Source: an uncultured Gemmiger sp.
Lineage (GTDB): Bacteria > Bacillota > Clostridia > Oscillospirales > Ruminococcaceae
Assembly: GCA_947629015.1 (NCBI GenBank)
Contig: CANRCB010000006.1
Coordinates: 24,347 to 88,346, forward strand
Direction of reading: 5' to 3'
DNA: 64,000 bases
Numbering within the stretch: position 1 is the first letter of the stretch; every line of letters starts with the position of its first letter. The position numbers and the translations under genes were made by a program. Below, piece after piece: positions 31,323 through 41,532 of the stretch. The notes below the pieces were generated by a model. The model was not told the DNA's origin, did not search any database, and saw only the letters and a program-made list of their open reading frames with translations.

Positions 31323-32528
31323 TCAGTGGATGAAGGCGTCGTGGATGGCCTCGACGGCGCGGTCGGCCTGCTTTTCGTCGATGATGACGCTGATCTTGAT
31401 CTCGGAAGTCGAGATCATATGGATGTTGATGTTCTGCGCGGCCAGCGCCTCGAACATGGTGGCGGCCACGCCGGCGTGGCTCTGCATACCGGCGCCGACG
31501 ATGGACACCTTGGCGATATTCTTGCGCAGGATGATCTTACCGCCGCCGAAGCGGGCGCTGTTGGTGTTGAGGATGGAGACGGCGTTGTCGCCGTCATCGC
31601 GCGGGACGGTGAAGATCAGATCCTTATGGCCGTCCTGCCCGGAGCTTTGCAGGATGATATCGACGTTGATGTTGCGCTGCCCCAGCAGGCTGAACACCTT
31701 GAAGGACATACCGGGCACATCTGGCACGCCCAAGATCGAGATGACGGCAACGTTGGTATCTTTGGCAACGCCCTTGATGAGCATCCCTTCCATATCGGCT
31801 TCCTCCTTGACGACGGTGCCGGGCACCGGATTGATGCTGGAGATGACCTCCAGCTCGACGTTGTATTTCTTGGCCAGTTCCACACTGCGGTTGTTGAGCA
31901 CCTGCGCGCCGGAGGTGGCAAGCTCCAGCATTTCGTCAAAGGTGATCTCCTTGAGCTTGCGCGCCTTGCGGATCTTGCGCGGGTCGGCGGTGAAAACGCC
32001 CTCGACGTCGGTAAAGATCTGGCAGCGGTCGGCGTGCAGGGCGGCGGCCAGCGCCACGGCGCTGGTATCGCTGCCGCCGCGGCCCAGGGTGGTGACGTCC
32101 TCGCTGCGGTTGAGGCCCTGGAACCCCGCCACCACCACCACGCGGTTGCGCGCGAGCTCGCTTTCGACGCGCTCGGTGTCCAGGCGCTTGATGCGGGCCT
32201 TGGTGTAGGCGCGGTCGGTGACAAAACCGGCCTGCCAGCCGGTCAGGCTGATGGCGGGCACGCCAAGCTCCTGCAAAGCCATCGCCAGCAGCGAGATGCT
32301 GATCTGCTCCCCGGTGGCGAGCAGCATATCCATCTCCCGCTGGGAGGGGTTGATGGAGATCTCGCCCGCCTTGGCGATGAGGTCATCGGTGGTATCGCCC
32401 TGTGCCGAGACGACCACCACCACATCGTTGCCGGCGTTGCGGGTATCCATCACGATGCGCGCAACGTTGAAGATGCGGGTGCGGTCCTTGACCGAGGTGC
32501 CGCCGAATTTCTGTACGATGAGTGCCAA
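31323..32528 (-). CDS. lysC: Aspartate kinase
   Basis: MALIVQKFGGTSVKD, GRGGSDTSAVALAAALHADRCQIFTDVEGVFTADPR, C-terminal ACT repeats. Confidence 0.97.
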   Translation of the reverse strand: MALIVQKFGGTSVKDRTRIFNVARIVMDTRNAGNDVVVVVSAQGDTTDDLIAKAGEISINPSQREMDMLLATGEQISISLLAMALQELGVPAISLTGWQAGFVTDRAYTKARIKRLDTERVESELARNRVVVVAGFQGLNRSEDVTTLGRGGSDTSAVALAAALHADRCQIFTDVEGVFTADPRKIRKARKLKEITFDEMLELATSGAQVLNNRSVELAKKYNVELEVISSINPVPGTVVKEEADMEGMLIKGVAKDTNVAVISILGVPDVPGMSFKVFSLLGQRNINVDIILQSSGQDGHKDLIFTVPRDDGDNAVSILNTNSARFGGGKIILRKNIAKVSIVGAGMQSHAGVAATMFEALAAQNINIHMISTSEIKISVIIDEKQADRAVEAIHDAFIH

Positions 32529-32641
32529 AAATACTCCCCCAAAACAGTATGTGTGTTGCCGCGCCGATGTGCTGCGGCCTCAGGTGTTGAAAGCGGCCCC
32601 GCGCGGGGCGGCCGGGGCCTTGCGCCGGCCTTCCCCCGCGT

Positions 32642-33559
32642 TTATCCCTGCTCCAGTTCCACCACCGCGCCGGTGTTGTCGGCCAGGAGGCGGTGCAGGG
32701 CGAAGCGGCGCAGCCGCTCGCTGCCGGTGGCAAGGGCCTGGCCCGCGCGGTCAAAAAAGGCGGTATCGTCCTTGTGGACGACGGCCATGATGGTAGGCCC
32801 GGCGCCGGAAATGTACACGCCCAGCGCGCCCAAATCCTGCGCGAGCTCCATCACCTCGTCGCCGCCCTCGATGAGCGGCAGGCGGTATTGCTGGTGCAGC
32901 GCGTCCTTGGTGGCGACATCGAGCAAAGCATAGTCCCCATCGCAGAAGGCGGCGGTGGCCAGTGCCGCGCGGGACAGGTTGTACACGGCGTCCTTATGGG
33001 CGACCATCTGCGGCAGCGCCGCGCGCGCCTTGGCGGTGAGGAGCCGGAAATCCGGCACGAAGGCCGCGAAGGCAAGCTCCGCGTCGATGTCCTTTTTGAC
33101 GGTGTAGACCTGGCCCTCGTCGTAGACGCTCGTCACAAAGCCGCCCAGCAGCGCCGGGGCGACGTTGTCGGGGTGGCCCTCGATGGCGGTGGCCAGGGTG
33201 AGCATCTGCCGCGGGGTGAGCTTGTCGCCCAAAAGGGCGTTGGCGCCCAGGATGCCCGCCACGATACACGCCGAACTGGAGCCGAGGCCCCTTGCCATGG
33301 GGATGGTGTTGGACTGGGTGATGCGCAGCCCCTTGAGCATGAGGCCCAGCTGGTCATACACGGCGCGGGCGCTGCGGTAGACGAGGTTGTTGGGCCCGGT
33401 GGGGATGCGGGTGCCGTCGGTGGAGAAGATGCGCACCGTATCGCTGGCGGAAAAGGTGTAGACGTTGTGCATCGACAGCGCGAGGCCCAGTGAATCGAAC
33501 CCGGCACCGACGTTGGCGCTGGTCGCCGGGACACTGACGCGGACGGTCTTCCATGCCAT
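32642..33559 (-). CDS. thrB: Homoserine kinase
   Basis: VRVSVPATSANVGAGFDSLGLAL, PMARGLGSSSACIVAGI, GVYISGAGPTIMAV. Confidence 0.96.
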   Translation of the reverse strand: MAWKTVRVSVPATSANVGAGFDSLGLALSMHNVYTFSASDTVRIFSTDGTRIPTGPNNLVYRSARAVYDQLGLMLKGLRITQSNTIPMARGLGSSSACIVAGILGANALLGDKLTPRQMLTLATAIEGHPDNVAPALLGGFVTSVYDEGQVYTVKKDIDAELAFAAFVPDFRLLTAKARAALPQMVAHKDAVYNLSRAALATAAFCDGDYALLDVATKDALHQQYRLPLIEGGDEVMELAQDLGALGVYISGAGPTIMAVVHKDDTAFFDRAGQALATGSERLRRFALHRLLADNTGAVVELEQG

Positions 33560-33593
33560 TGTATGCCCTGCCTCCTTTTTGGTGTGCGGCGCT

Positions 33594-34829
33594 TTATTCC
33601 GCAAGCCGCTTGAGCACAAGCGCCGCGCGCCCGCCCAGCAGGGCGGCCTTTTGCACCAGCGCGTCGGTGGCGGCGGCGTCCAGCGGCGGGGTGAGGACGG
33701 CGGCGGTGTTTTCGGCGCTGTCCTCAAAGACGAGCGTCGCCCCCGCGCCGGCCAGCTGGGCCAGCATGGCGCCGCCCAGGCCCTGCACGCGCAGGTAGCG
33801 CGCGCAGCACATGGGGTCCGCGAGAAGGCCGGGGCGCCGCTCCGACGGGGCCCAGAACAGGCTGTCATGGATGCGCACGCCGTTTTTGAGCGCGTCGACC
33901 ACATCGGCCACGACGGCGCTGGCGGTGGGCAGCTTGCCCGCGCCCTTGCCGTAGAACACCACGTCGCCCAGCATATCGCCCTGCATGAGCACGGCGTTAA
34001 ACACATCGTTGACGCCGGCAAGCTGGTTGCCCTCCGGCACGAGCATGGGCTCCACCCCGGCGGCGGGGCCCTGCGGGCCCTCCTGATACCATGCGATGAG
34101 CTTGACGGCGCAGCCCAGGCTGGCCGCGGCTTTCATATCGGCGGCGGTCACATCGCGGATGCCGCGGGTGGGGATGTTTTCGGGGTAAAGGTGGCGCCCG
34201 CAGGCCAGCGAACCCAAAATGGCGATCTTGCGGCCGGCGTCGCGCCCGTCGACATCGTCGCCGGGGTCCTTGGTCTCGGCGTAGCCGAGCTCCTGCGCGA
34301 TCTTGAGCGCGGCGTCAAAGCCCATGCCCTCGGCCTTCATCTTGGTGAGCATGAAGTTGGTGGTGCCGTTGACGATGCCCTGCACGGCGTGGATGTGGTT
34401 GGCGGCAAGGCACTGGTGCATCGGCGTGATGATGGGCGTGCCGCCGCCCACGCTCGCCTCGAACAGGAAGGCGACGTCATGCTGCCTGGCCAGGGCCAGC
34501 AGCTCGGCGCCATAGGTGGCGACCATCTCCTTGTTAGAGGTGCACACGCTGCGCCCGCTCTCCAGGCAGCGGCGCACATAGGGGTAGGCAAAGCGGGTGC
34601 CGCCGATGGTCTCGACCACGACGGTGACCTCGGGGTCAGCCAGGATGGTATCCAGATCCCGCACAAAGAGCGCGGCGTCCGGCGTGGCGGAAAAATCCCG
34701 CACGTCCAGGATGTATTTGACCTCCACCGGCTGCCCGGCGCGGCGCGCGATGGCCGCCGCGTTGCAGCGGCACACCTCCAGCACACCGCTGCCCACGGTG
34801 CCAAAGCCCAAAATGGCGATCTTGGCCAT
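33594..34829 (-). CDS. hom: Homoserine dehydrogenase
   Basis: MAKIAILGFGTVGSGVLEV, ETIGGTRFAYPYVRRCLESGRSVCTSNKEMVA, GTTNFMLTKM, ELGYAETKDPGDDVDGRDAGRKIAIL. Confidence 0.96.
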   Translation of the reverse strand: MAKIAILGFGTVGSGVLEVCRCNAAAIARRAGQPVEVKYILDVRDFSATPDAALFVRDLDTILADPEVTVVVETIGGTRFAYPYVRRCLESGRSVCTSNKEMVATYGAELLALARQHDVAFLFEASVGGGTPIITPMHQCLAANHIHAVQGIVNGTTNFMLTKMKAEGMGFDAALKIAQELGYAETKDPGDDVDGRDAGRKIAILGSLACGRHLYPENIPTRGIRDVTAADMKAAASLGCAVKLIAWYQEGPQGPAAGVEPMLVPEGNQLAGVNDVFNAVLMQGDMLGDVVFYGKGAGKLPTASAVVADVVDALKNGVRIHDSLFWAPSERRPGLLADPMCCARYLRVQGLGGAMLAQLAGAGATLVFEDSAENTAAVLTPPLDAAATDALVQKAALLGGRAALVLKRLAE

Positions 34830-34864
34830 ATCGTTCCCCCTTTTTCCTGTATGCGGGCGCGCCT

Positions 34865-35290
34865 TCAGCCGCGGCGCACCTCAACGACGTCCGGGTCCCG
34901 CGCAAGGCGGCGGAGCATCTCCTCCACCGTCATCTGCAATGTGCCGGTGCGCACCGTCACCTCGACCTGCGCCGTGCCGTTGGCCGGGCGGGACTGCGTG
35001 ATGGTGACCACCGACGCCCCCGCCGCCGAGATGCCCATGAGCAGCTTTTGCAAAGCGCCCGTGCGGTCCAGCAGGGTGACGGCAAGGGTCAGGGTCTCCT
35101 GCCCGACCTCGGCGTCAAAGACGACATCCTTGTATTTATAGTAGGCACTGCGGGAGATGCCCACCTGCCCGGCGGCGGCGGAGATGCTGCCCGCCTGCCC
35201 CGACGCCAGCAGCGCCTTGGCGGCCAGCACCTTGGTGAACACCTCCGGCAGGGCGGCGGCATCCACCAGCAAAAAGCGGCGTTCCGGCAT
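34865..35290 (-). CDS. ACT domain-containing protein (PheB-like)
   Basis: MPERRFLLVDAAALPEVFTKVLAAKALLASGQAGSISAAAGQVGISRSAYYKYKDVVF...LLDRTGALQKLLMGISAAGASVVTITQS. Confidence 0.88.
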   Translation of the reverse strand: MPERRFLLVDAAALPEVFTKVLAAKALLASGQAGSISAAAGQVGISRSAYYKYKDVVFDAEVGQETLTLAVTLLDRTGALQKLLMGISAAGASVVTITQSRPANGTAQVEVTVRTGTLQMTVEEMLRRLARDPDVVEVRRG

Positions 35291-35492
35291 AGGTTGTATC
35301 CCTCCCGCAAACAGTTGTTCTTGAACGAGAATCATCATAGCACGGCGCTGCGGTCTGCGCAAGCGTTTTTGCCCCGGTTTTCATTTTTTGGCAAGATGCA
35401 CAGCGGCGCGCGCGGGCTGTCGATTTTTTTTGGCCGCAGAAAGCGCCCCGCGCAGCGGCGGCCGCGCGGGGCACAGGCAGGGGGCATCGGCA

Positions 35493-38141
35493 TCAGCCGC
35501 CGTGGCTTTGGATCCACAGCGCGGCCAGGTACCGCTCGTTCGGGTCACTGGAATTGATGTCATAAGGGTTGCCGCCCGCGCCGGCCGTACCCCCGCCGGC
35601 GTAGGTGTCCTCCATATTGTCCTCGGTATAATAGCCGATGGCGCCGCCGCTGCTGATGATACGGCCGGTGCTGGTATCGAAATGCCGCTGGACGACGTTT
35701 TCGGCCATGGGGAACTCTTTATATTCGAGATCCTTTTCGATCTCCTCCATCAGCGTTTTCCAGAAGCGCTGGGTCGGGCGGCCGTTGGTGGCGCCGTTGG
35801 CGCGCATATCGGCCGGCTTGTCGTAGCCCCACCACACGGCGGTGACATAGTACGGCGTGAGCGCGGCGAACGTATAGTCCTTATCGTCGCTGGTGGTGCC
35901 GGTCTTGCCGACGGCCTCGAGGCCGTTTTCAAGGTCGGGCGCCATGCCGGAGGCCGTGCCGGCGCTGGTGTTGATGACGTTGTACAGCAGCCGGTTCATG
36001 ATGGTGGCGGTATCGGGGCGGATGGCCTGGGTGGTGGTCACACGGCGGGTGTTGTCCAGGATGAGGTTGTCGTTGGAGTCATACACGCGGGTGAAGTAGT
36101 GCGGGGTGGTGAAGCTGCCGTCATAGAAGATGGAATACGCGCCCGCCAGCTGCACCACCGTCAGGCCCTGGTACTGGGCGCCCAGCACGATGGGCGCAAG
36201 ATCCATATCATGCTCGGCCGAAAGGTAGGTGCAGTTGAGCGTATCGTGGGTGAAGGTGAACAGGTCCTCGGCGCCGAGCATATTGCCCACCTGCACCGCG
36301 ATGGTGTTGTAGGAGCGGCGCAGCCCGTCGTACAGCAGCATAATGCTGCCGTTGCCGCCGGCACCGCCGTAGTTTTGCGGCCAGTCACGCCAGACATCGT
36401 CCCGCGCCTGGTTGACGGCGGCGTAGGGGTCCAGCGGCAGGCCAAGGCGGCGGCAGCGGTCGGTATCCAGCACCTTGTGCTCCTCTTTGGTGTAGAGGGG
36501 GGAATCGGTGATGGGGCTGGAATAGTGCAGGATACGGTTGTCGATGGCGCGGCAGTAGGCGCCGATGGGTTTCATGGTGGAGCCCGTCTGGTGCGGGATG
36601 GTGGCGCGGTTGGTGCCGCGGTCGTATTTCTTTTCGCCCAAGCCGCCCACGATGGCAAGGATGTTGCCGTCATAGTCCAGCACGGCGGCGGCCATCTGGG
36701 TGCGCACCCACTCATAAAAGACGACGGTCTCGCCGTCCTTGCTCTTGCCGGTGCGCAGCTCGGTCTCGGCGTTGTCGGTATAGACGGGGACGTCCTCCTC
36801 GGCGAAGATGCTGCTGCCGTCGGGGTTCAGGGGCAGGCCGTCCTCGTCATAGGTGATCTCGGCGTCGACGGGGATCTCGGTTTCGACCTCCTCCTGATGG
36901 CGGTAGGCGGGGAAGAATTCATCGTCCTCGTTGTAGGCCAGCTGCTCGATGGTCTCCTGGATATAGGGGTCGACGGTGGATTCGATGCGCAGGCCGCCGG
37001 AGAAGATCTCGCCGCGGGCCTCCTGCGGGGTCAGGCCGCGGACCTCCTGCAAGGCGGTCATCAGATCCTCATACAAAGCGTCGGTGAACCAGGAGTTGCG
37101 GGAGGTGCGGGTGACGGTCTCGCTCTGGCTGTTGGCCTCGACCAGCGTGACGGGCTCGGCCTGGGCGGCCGCGCATTCCGCCTCGGTGATCATGCCCTGG
37201 TTGCGCATGAGGCTCAGGATATAATCGCGGCGCTGCTTGAGGTTTTCGGGGTTGGTGTAGGGGTGGTAGCGGGTGGGGTTTTTGGTAATAGAGGCAAGGG
37301 TGGCGCACTCGGCCAGCGTCAGCTCCGAGACGGTCTTGCCGAAATACTCGTTGGCGCCGACCTCCATGCCGTTGATGGTGCCGGTGAGCGGGATGGTGTT
37401 GAGGTAAGCCTCCAGCACCGTCTCCTTGCTGTAGCGGCGGGCCACGCCCATGGCGCGGAAGATCTCGCGCACCTTGCGCATGATGTCCTTCTGGTCGTCA
37501 TGGGTCAGGTTTTTGATGAGCTGCTGCTCCAGCGTGGAAGCGCCCTGCTGGGAGCCGAGCAGCCGGTTGTTGGTGAACTCATTGAGGGCGGCGGCGATGT
37601 TGCGCTTGATGTTGATGCCGAGCGTTTCCTGATAAAAATCCTTGTCCTCGATGGCGACGACGGCGTTCTGGAGGTTTTTGGGCATCTCGCTGATGTCCTT
37701 CCAGATGCGGTTGTTGTCACCGGTGAGGGTGGCGTACTGGTCGCCGTTGATGTCGTAGATGATGCTGGTCTGGGCAAGCTCCAGGCTGTCAAGGTCAAGG
37801 GTCTCCTCGTCGCCGGCGGTGACCTGCACCACATACATCGACAGCAGCACGGCGCCCACGCTGGCCGCCATGACGCACAGGCAGATCACGCACCCGATGA
37901 GGGTAAAAATGCCGCGCAGCAGCATGAGGAAGATGTTGCGGCGCTTCTTTTTCTTCTTTTTGCGGCGCTTTGCGGGCGCGGCGCCGGCGGTGCCTTCGGC
38001 CGGGGCCGGGGTGCCGCCCTGCGGCGCGTCGGGGCCGTTTTGGGGAGTTTTGCGGGCGTCGATGGGGACCGCCTCCTTTGGGGATATCGCCTTGGGGCCG
38101 GCCGTGCCTGCGCGCGGTGCGACGCGCGGCGGCCATGCCAT
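35493..38141 (-). CDS. Class A penicillin-binding protein (PBP1A-like)
   Basis: VAIEDKDFYQETLGINIKRNIAAAL, GASTLEQQLIKNL, HQTGSTMKPIGAY, VGKTGTTSDDKDYTFA. Confidence 0.95.
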   Translation of the reverse strand: MAWPPRVAPRAGTAGPKAISPKEAVPIDARKTPQNGPDAPQGGTPAPAEGTAGAAPAKRRKKKKKKRRNIFLMLLRGIFTLIGCVICLCVMAASVGAVLLSMYVVQVTAGDEETLDLDSLELAQTSIIYDINGDQYATLTGDNNRIWKDISEMPKNLQNAVVAIEDKDFYQETLGINIKRNIAAALNEFTNNRLLGSQQGASTLEQQLIKNLTHDDQKDIMRKVREIFRAMGVARRYSKETVLEAYLNTIPLTGTINGMEVGANEYFGKTVSELTLAECATLASITKNPTRYHPYTNPENLKQRRDYILSLMRNQGMITEAECAAAQAEPVTLVEANSQSETVTRTSRNSWFTDALYEDLMTALQEVRGLTPQEARGEIFSGGLRIESTVDPYIQETIEQLAYNEDDEFFPAYRHQEEVETEIPVDAEITYDEDGLPLNPDGSSIFAEEDVPVYTDNAETELRTGKSKDGETVVFYEWVRTQMAAAVLDYDGNILAIVGGLGEKKYDRGTNRATIPHQTGSTMKPIGAYCRAIDNRILHYSSPITDSPLYTKEEHKVLDTDRCRRLGLPLDPYAAVNQARDDVWRDWPQNYGGAGGNGSIMLLYDGLRRSYNTIAVQVGNMLGAEDLFTFTHDTLNCTYLSAEHDMDLAPIVLGAQYQGLTVVQLAGAYSIFYDGSFTTPHYFTRVYDSNDNLILDNTRRVTTTQAIRPDTATIMNRLLYNVINTSAGTASGMAPDLENGLEAVGKTGTTSDDKDYTFAALTPYYVTAVWWGYDKPADMRANGATNGRPTQRFWKTLMEEIEKDLEYKEFPMAENVVQRHFDTSTGRIISSGGAIGYYTEDNMEDTYAGGGTAGAGGNPYDINSSDPNERYLAALWIQSHGG

Positions 38142-38297
38142 ACTTTGTAAGTATAACACAAACCGCCGGCGAATGTACAGAGTTTGGCCCAAAATTCACA
38201 ACTTTTTACAAGCGCAGGGTTGGGGCGCCGCCGGCGCGGGCATACTAACGGTACGGCGGCACGCCGCCGATGTGCAAGGCAAAGGCAGGGGACGGCA

Positions 38298-38609
38298 ATG
38301 GAGAAGAAAATGCCCGCCGGATGGCGGCTGTATTACGCGCTGCTGGCCGGGCTGGCGGCGCTGTGCGTGGCGGCGGCCTGCGTGTGGTTCCTGCTTGGGC
38401 AGCAGCCGCGGGCGGAACCGCCGGCCTATCTGCTCAAGGACAACGGCGGCAAGCTGGCGCTGTACAACGCCGACGGCACCGGCCCGCTGGCGGAGTATGA
38501 CATCTACACCCGCCTGCTGCCGGAAAACGACGTGCTGGCCCTGCAGGGCGGCGTGGCGGTGCGCAGCGAAAGCGAGTTGCAGCGCCGCTTGGAGGATTAC
38601 GGCCTGTAA
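38298..38609 (+). CDS. Small membrane-anchored protein, BofC C-terminal-like
   Basis: One TM then PAYLLKDNGGKLALYNADGTGPLAEYDIYTRLLPENDVLALQGGVAVRSESELQRRLEDYGL. Confidence 0.6.
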   Translation: MEKKMPAGWRLYYALLAGLAALCVAAACVWFLLGQQPRAEPPAYLLKDNGGKLALYNADGTGPLAEYDIYTRLLPENDVLALQGGVAVRSESELQRRLEDYGL

Positions 38610-39259
38610 GCGCCCGGCCCCAGCAGCAGTTCGCCGAGCTGCGCGGTATCCGCCGCAAGGGCCGCGGCCCCGGCGGCGCGCAGCTCTTCGGCGCTGCCGT
38701 AGCCGAACAGCACCCCGATGCAGGGGATGCCGTTCGCGGCGGCGCCGGCGACATCGTAGGCGCGGTCCCCCACCATGACGGTTCCGGCCGCGGCGGCGCC
38801 GGTATTTTGCAGCGCCCACGCGATGACCTCGCGCTTTTCGGTGCGCGTCTCCTCCAGTGTGGAGCCGGCGACGAACGCAAAATACCCCGCAAGGCCAAAG
38901 TGCGCGAGGATCTGCCTGGCAAACGGTTCGGGCTTGGAGGTGGCCAGCACCACCTGCCGCCCCGCCGCGGCGAGGGCCTTGAGCAGTGCGGGGATGCCGG
39001 GGTAGACGGCGTTCTCGAAAATGCCCCTGGGGGCGAAATATTCCCGGTAAAAGCCGAGCGCCCGGCGGGCCTCAGCTTCGGTCATGCCGGCATAGGTTTG
39101 GAAGCTGGGCACCAGCGGCGGGCCGATGTAGCGGTACAGCTCCTCCCGCGCGGGGACCGGGCGGCCCATCTTTTGCAGCGCATACGCCACCGAGTTGGTG
39201 ATGCCCTGTCCCGGGTCGGTGAGGGTGCCGTCCAGATCAAACAGAATCGTTTTATACAT
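38597..39259 (-). CDS. HAD-family phosphatase (phosphoglycolate phosphatase-like)
   Basis: MYKTILFDLDGTLTDPGQGITNSVAYALQKMG; VMVGDRAYDVAGAAANGIPCIGVLFGYG. Confidence 0.92.
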   Translation of the reverse strand: MYKTILFDLDGTLTDPGQGITNSVAYALQKMGRPVPAREELYRYIGPPLVPSFQTYAGMTEAEARRALGFYREYFAPRGIFENAVYPGIPALLKALAAAGRQVVLATSKPEPFARQILAHFGLAGYFAFVAGSTLEETRTEKREVIAWALQNTGAAAAGTVMVGDRAYDVAGAAANGIPCIGVLFGYGSAEELRAAGAAALAADTAQLGELLLGPGAYRP

Positions 39260-39262
39260 GGC

Positions 39263-40297
39263 TCAGTTGAATTTAAAGATCTTTTGCGCGGCGCGGTAGC
39301 CGGCCAGGCTGATGGCGCGGCCGCTCTTGCCGGGCAGGTAACACACGCCCGCCACCGAAAACACGCAGCGGCGGTACAACCGCGGGTCATAGGCGCGCAG
39401 CTCGGCCCAGAGGGCCTTGCGCTTTTGCAGCGCCGCCTCGCTGCCGTCCATAGCGAGGAAGATGCTGGCGATGGCCATCATCATGGAAAAATAGTTGAGC
39501 ATATACCCGCGCAGCTTTTTCTGCTCCGGCGGCAGGGCGTACACGTCCACCGCCTTCATCATGATGCGCACCACCCGCACCTGCTGGTCCACGCGGCGCA
39601 TCATGACCTGCTCGTTGACGCTCTGGTCCTGCCGGCCGATAAAATAGCGGTACAGGTCGAGCGGCATATAGTAGATGGTCTTGACGGCGGGCAGCGGCTG
39701 GTAGACAAAGATGTTGTCGACGTAAAAGGTGTGTTTGGGCAGCTCCAGCCCGCAGTCCCGCAGGACCTGCGTGCGGTAGATGACGCTGTGCATCAAAATG
39801 TTCTGGCTGGGCGGGAAGACGCCGATGTCCTGCCAGCCGAACACCCGGTCCCGCGGCAGGATGCCGCGGTAGCCGATGGCGTGGCGGGTGCCGTCGGCCA
39901 CGTGCTCATAGACGTAGTTGCACATGAGCAGGTCGAGCGGGGGCTCGCCCGCGGCGGCCGCGGCGGCAAAGGCGCGCAGCTTTTCCATCACCTGGGCAAG
40001 GGCGCCGGTATCGAGCCAGTCGTCGGAATCGACGACCTTGAAATAGAGCCCCGTGGCGTTGCGGATGCCCTGGTTGACACCCTCGCCGTGGCCGCCGTTC
40101 TCCTGATGGATGGCGCGCACGATGCCCGGGTAGCGCGCGGCATAGCCGTCGGCGATGGCGCCGGTGTCATCGGTGGAGCCGTCGTCCACCAGCAGGATCT
40201 CGGCCTCCTCGCCGGCGGGGAGCAGCGTCTCGATGCAGCGGTCCATATAAGCGGCGGAGTTGTAGCAGGGCACGGTAAAGGTGATGAGCTTTTGCAT
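39263..40297 (-). CDS. Glycosyltransferase family 2
   Basis: LITFTVPCYNSAAYMDRCIETLL...ILLVDDGSTDDTGAIADGYA...KVVDSDDWLD. Confidence 0.92.
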   Translation of the reverse strand: MQKLITFTVPCYNSAAYMDRCIETLLPAGEEAEILLVDDGSTDDTGAIADGYAARYPGIVRAIHQENGGHGEGVNQGIRNATGLYFKVVDSDDWLDTGALAQVMEKLRAFAAAAAAGEPPLDLLMCNYVYEHVADGTRHAIGYRGILPRDRVFGWQDIGVFPPSQNILMHSVIYRTQVLRDCGLELPKHTFYVDNIFVYQPLPAVKTIYYMPLDLYRYFIGRQDQSVNEQVMMRRVDQQVRVVRIMMKAVDVYALPPEQKKLRGYMLNYFSMMMAIASIFLAMDGSEAALQKRKALWAELRAYDPRLYRRCVFSVAGVCYLPGKSGRAISLAGYRAAQKIFKFN

Positions 40298-40418
40298 GGG
40301 TCCCTCTCCTCTCGAAAACGGCTTACACACAGTAGCATACCTGTTTTGCGGCAAAAAAACAAGGGCGCGCTGTAAAAATGCAGCGGCCCTTGGGGGGTGC
40401 GCGGCGCGGGGCGGGGCG

Positions 40419-40535
40419 TTACGCCGCCGCAAGCTCCCGCCAGGCCTCGGCCAGGGTATCGGCCGAGAACAAAAACTCCCCGTTTTCGGCGTACACTTCC
40501 ACATGGCCGCCCACGTACCGGATGCTCTCTTTCAT
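40419..40535 (-). CDS. Putative 38-aa small protein
   Basis: Read directly: MKESIRYVGGHVEVYAENGEFLFSADTLAEAWRELAAA*; absent from the ORF track (below length cutoff). Confidence 0.5.
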   Translation of the reverse strand: MKESIRYVGGHVEVYAENGEFLFSADTLAEAWRELAAA

Positions 40536-40661
40536 AACAAAACGACCGCCTTTCCTGTATCAGGGTGTTGTTTCCTTCTGATACCAGTATAGGCGGCCGA
40601 AAGGCCGATAAAAAGGACTGTATGCCCGCTTCCCCGGTTTTTGGGTACGATAAGCCGGCTT

Positions 40662-41174
40662 TTATGTGCGGTGTGCCGCGCGGCGCGCGCCGCGCAGGGC
40701 CGCCAGCACCCAGGCGCACAGCGCCAGCCACAGCAGGCTGTATTTGGGGCAGATATAACCGTACAGGTCGCCCCATTCGGCGCGGTAGTCCCACACGCGG
40801 CGGTGCAGCACGCCGGTGCAGAACACCCCCGCCAGCAGCTCCAGCGCCGTGACGCCGCCGGCGCCCAGCAGCGCCGCCGCCCACAGGCGCGCGCCGGGGC
40901 GGCGTTCCAGAAAGGCGAGCCAGCACAGCGCGGCGCCGCCCACCAGGAACATCGTCCAATGGGTAAAGCCGCGCCACGCCGCCTCGACGCAGCAATACCC
41001 GCCGCCGCCAAGGCAAAACAGGCACAGCGCCTCCCACCTGTCAAACCGGTCTGGCAAAGGCCTCCCCTCCCCCGCTAGTATGCGCACGGGCGCGGGGAAA
41101 TACACTTGCAAGAGGAAGGTATCGGCCCTGCCCGCGCAGGCGGATCGTTTTTCGCGCACATGATTGTATAACAA
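40662..41174 (-). CDS. CmpB-like putative ABC transporter permease family membrane protein (start uncertain)
   Basis: LELLAGVFCTGVLHRRVWDYRAEWGDLYGYICPKYSLLWLAL. Confidence 0.6.
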   Translation of the reverse strand: MLYNHVREKRSACAGRADTFLLQVYFPAPVRILAGEGRPLPDRFDRWEALCLFCLGGGGYCCVEAAWRGFTHWTMFLVGGAALCWLAFLERRPGARLWAAALLGAGGVTALELLAGVFCTGVLHRRVWDYRAEWGDLYGYICPKYSLLWLALCAWVLAALRGARRAAHRT

Positions 41175-41532
41175 GGTGTTTTACCGGAAAAACTTCACCC
41201 TGTTATGTAGTACATTGCTGTGATAACAGTATCTTATATGATATAAACTTGCATGGGTGGGACTAATGAACGCTTGCCGGGCGCAGGCAGACGAGATTGT
41301 GAAGTTTGAGCCTGTCTACGATTGACAAAGACGAGCCGGGACAGCGGATAGGAACGCTCTGGACGAGGACAAAATCGCCGGGGCGTTTTCTATTCGATAT
41401 ACACAGAGATTTAAGGAAAAGATTTTGATAAACGTGCCTAAAGAGTGATAGATTTCTTCACATTTGGGTGGTATAATGTTCAGTGTCGAGTAGGTGACTG
41501 TTTGACAAATCGGGCTTTTGAAGGAGAGATCA

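Noticed and set aside
35291-35400. Lysine riboswitch or T-box before the ACT-hom-thrB-lysC genes
   Set aside because: The interval is too short and shows no recognisable riboswitch or T-box elements.
35388-38150. 920-aa plus-strand ORF
   Set aside because: Antisense to the class A PBP gene.
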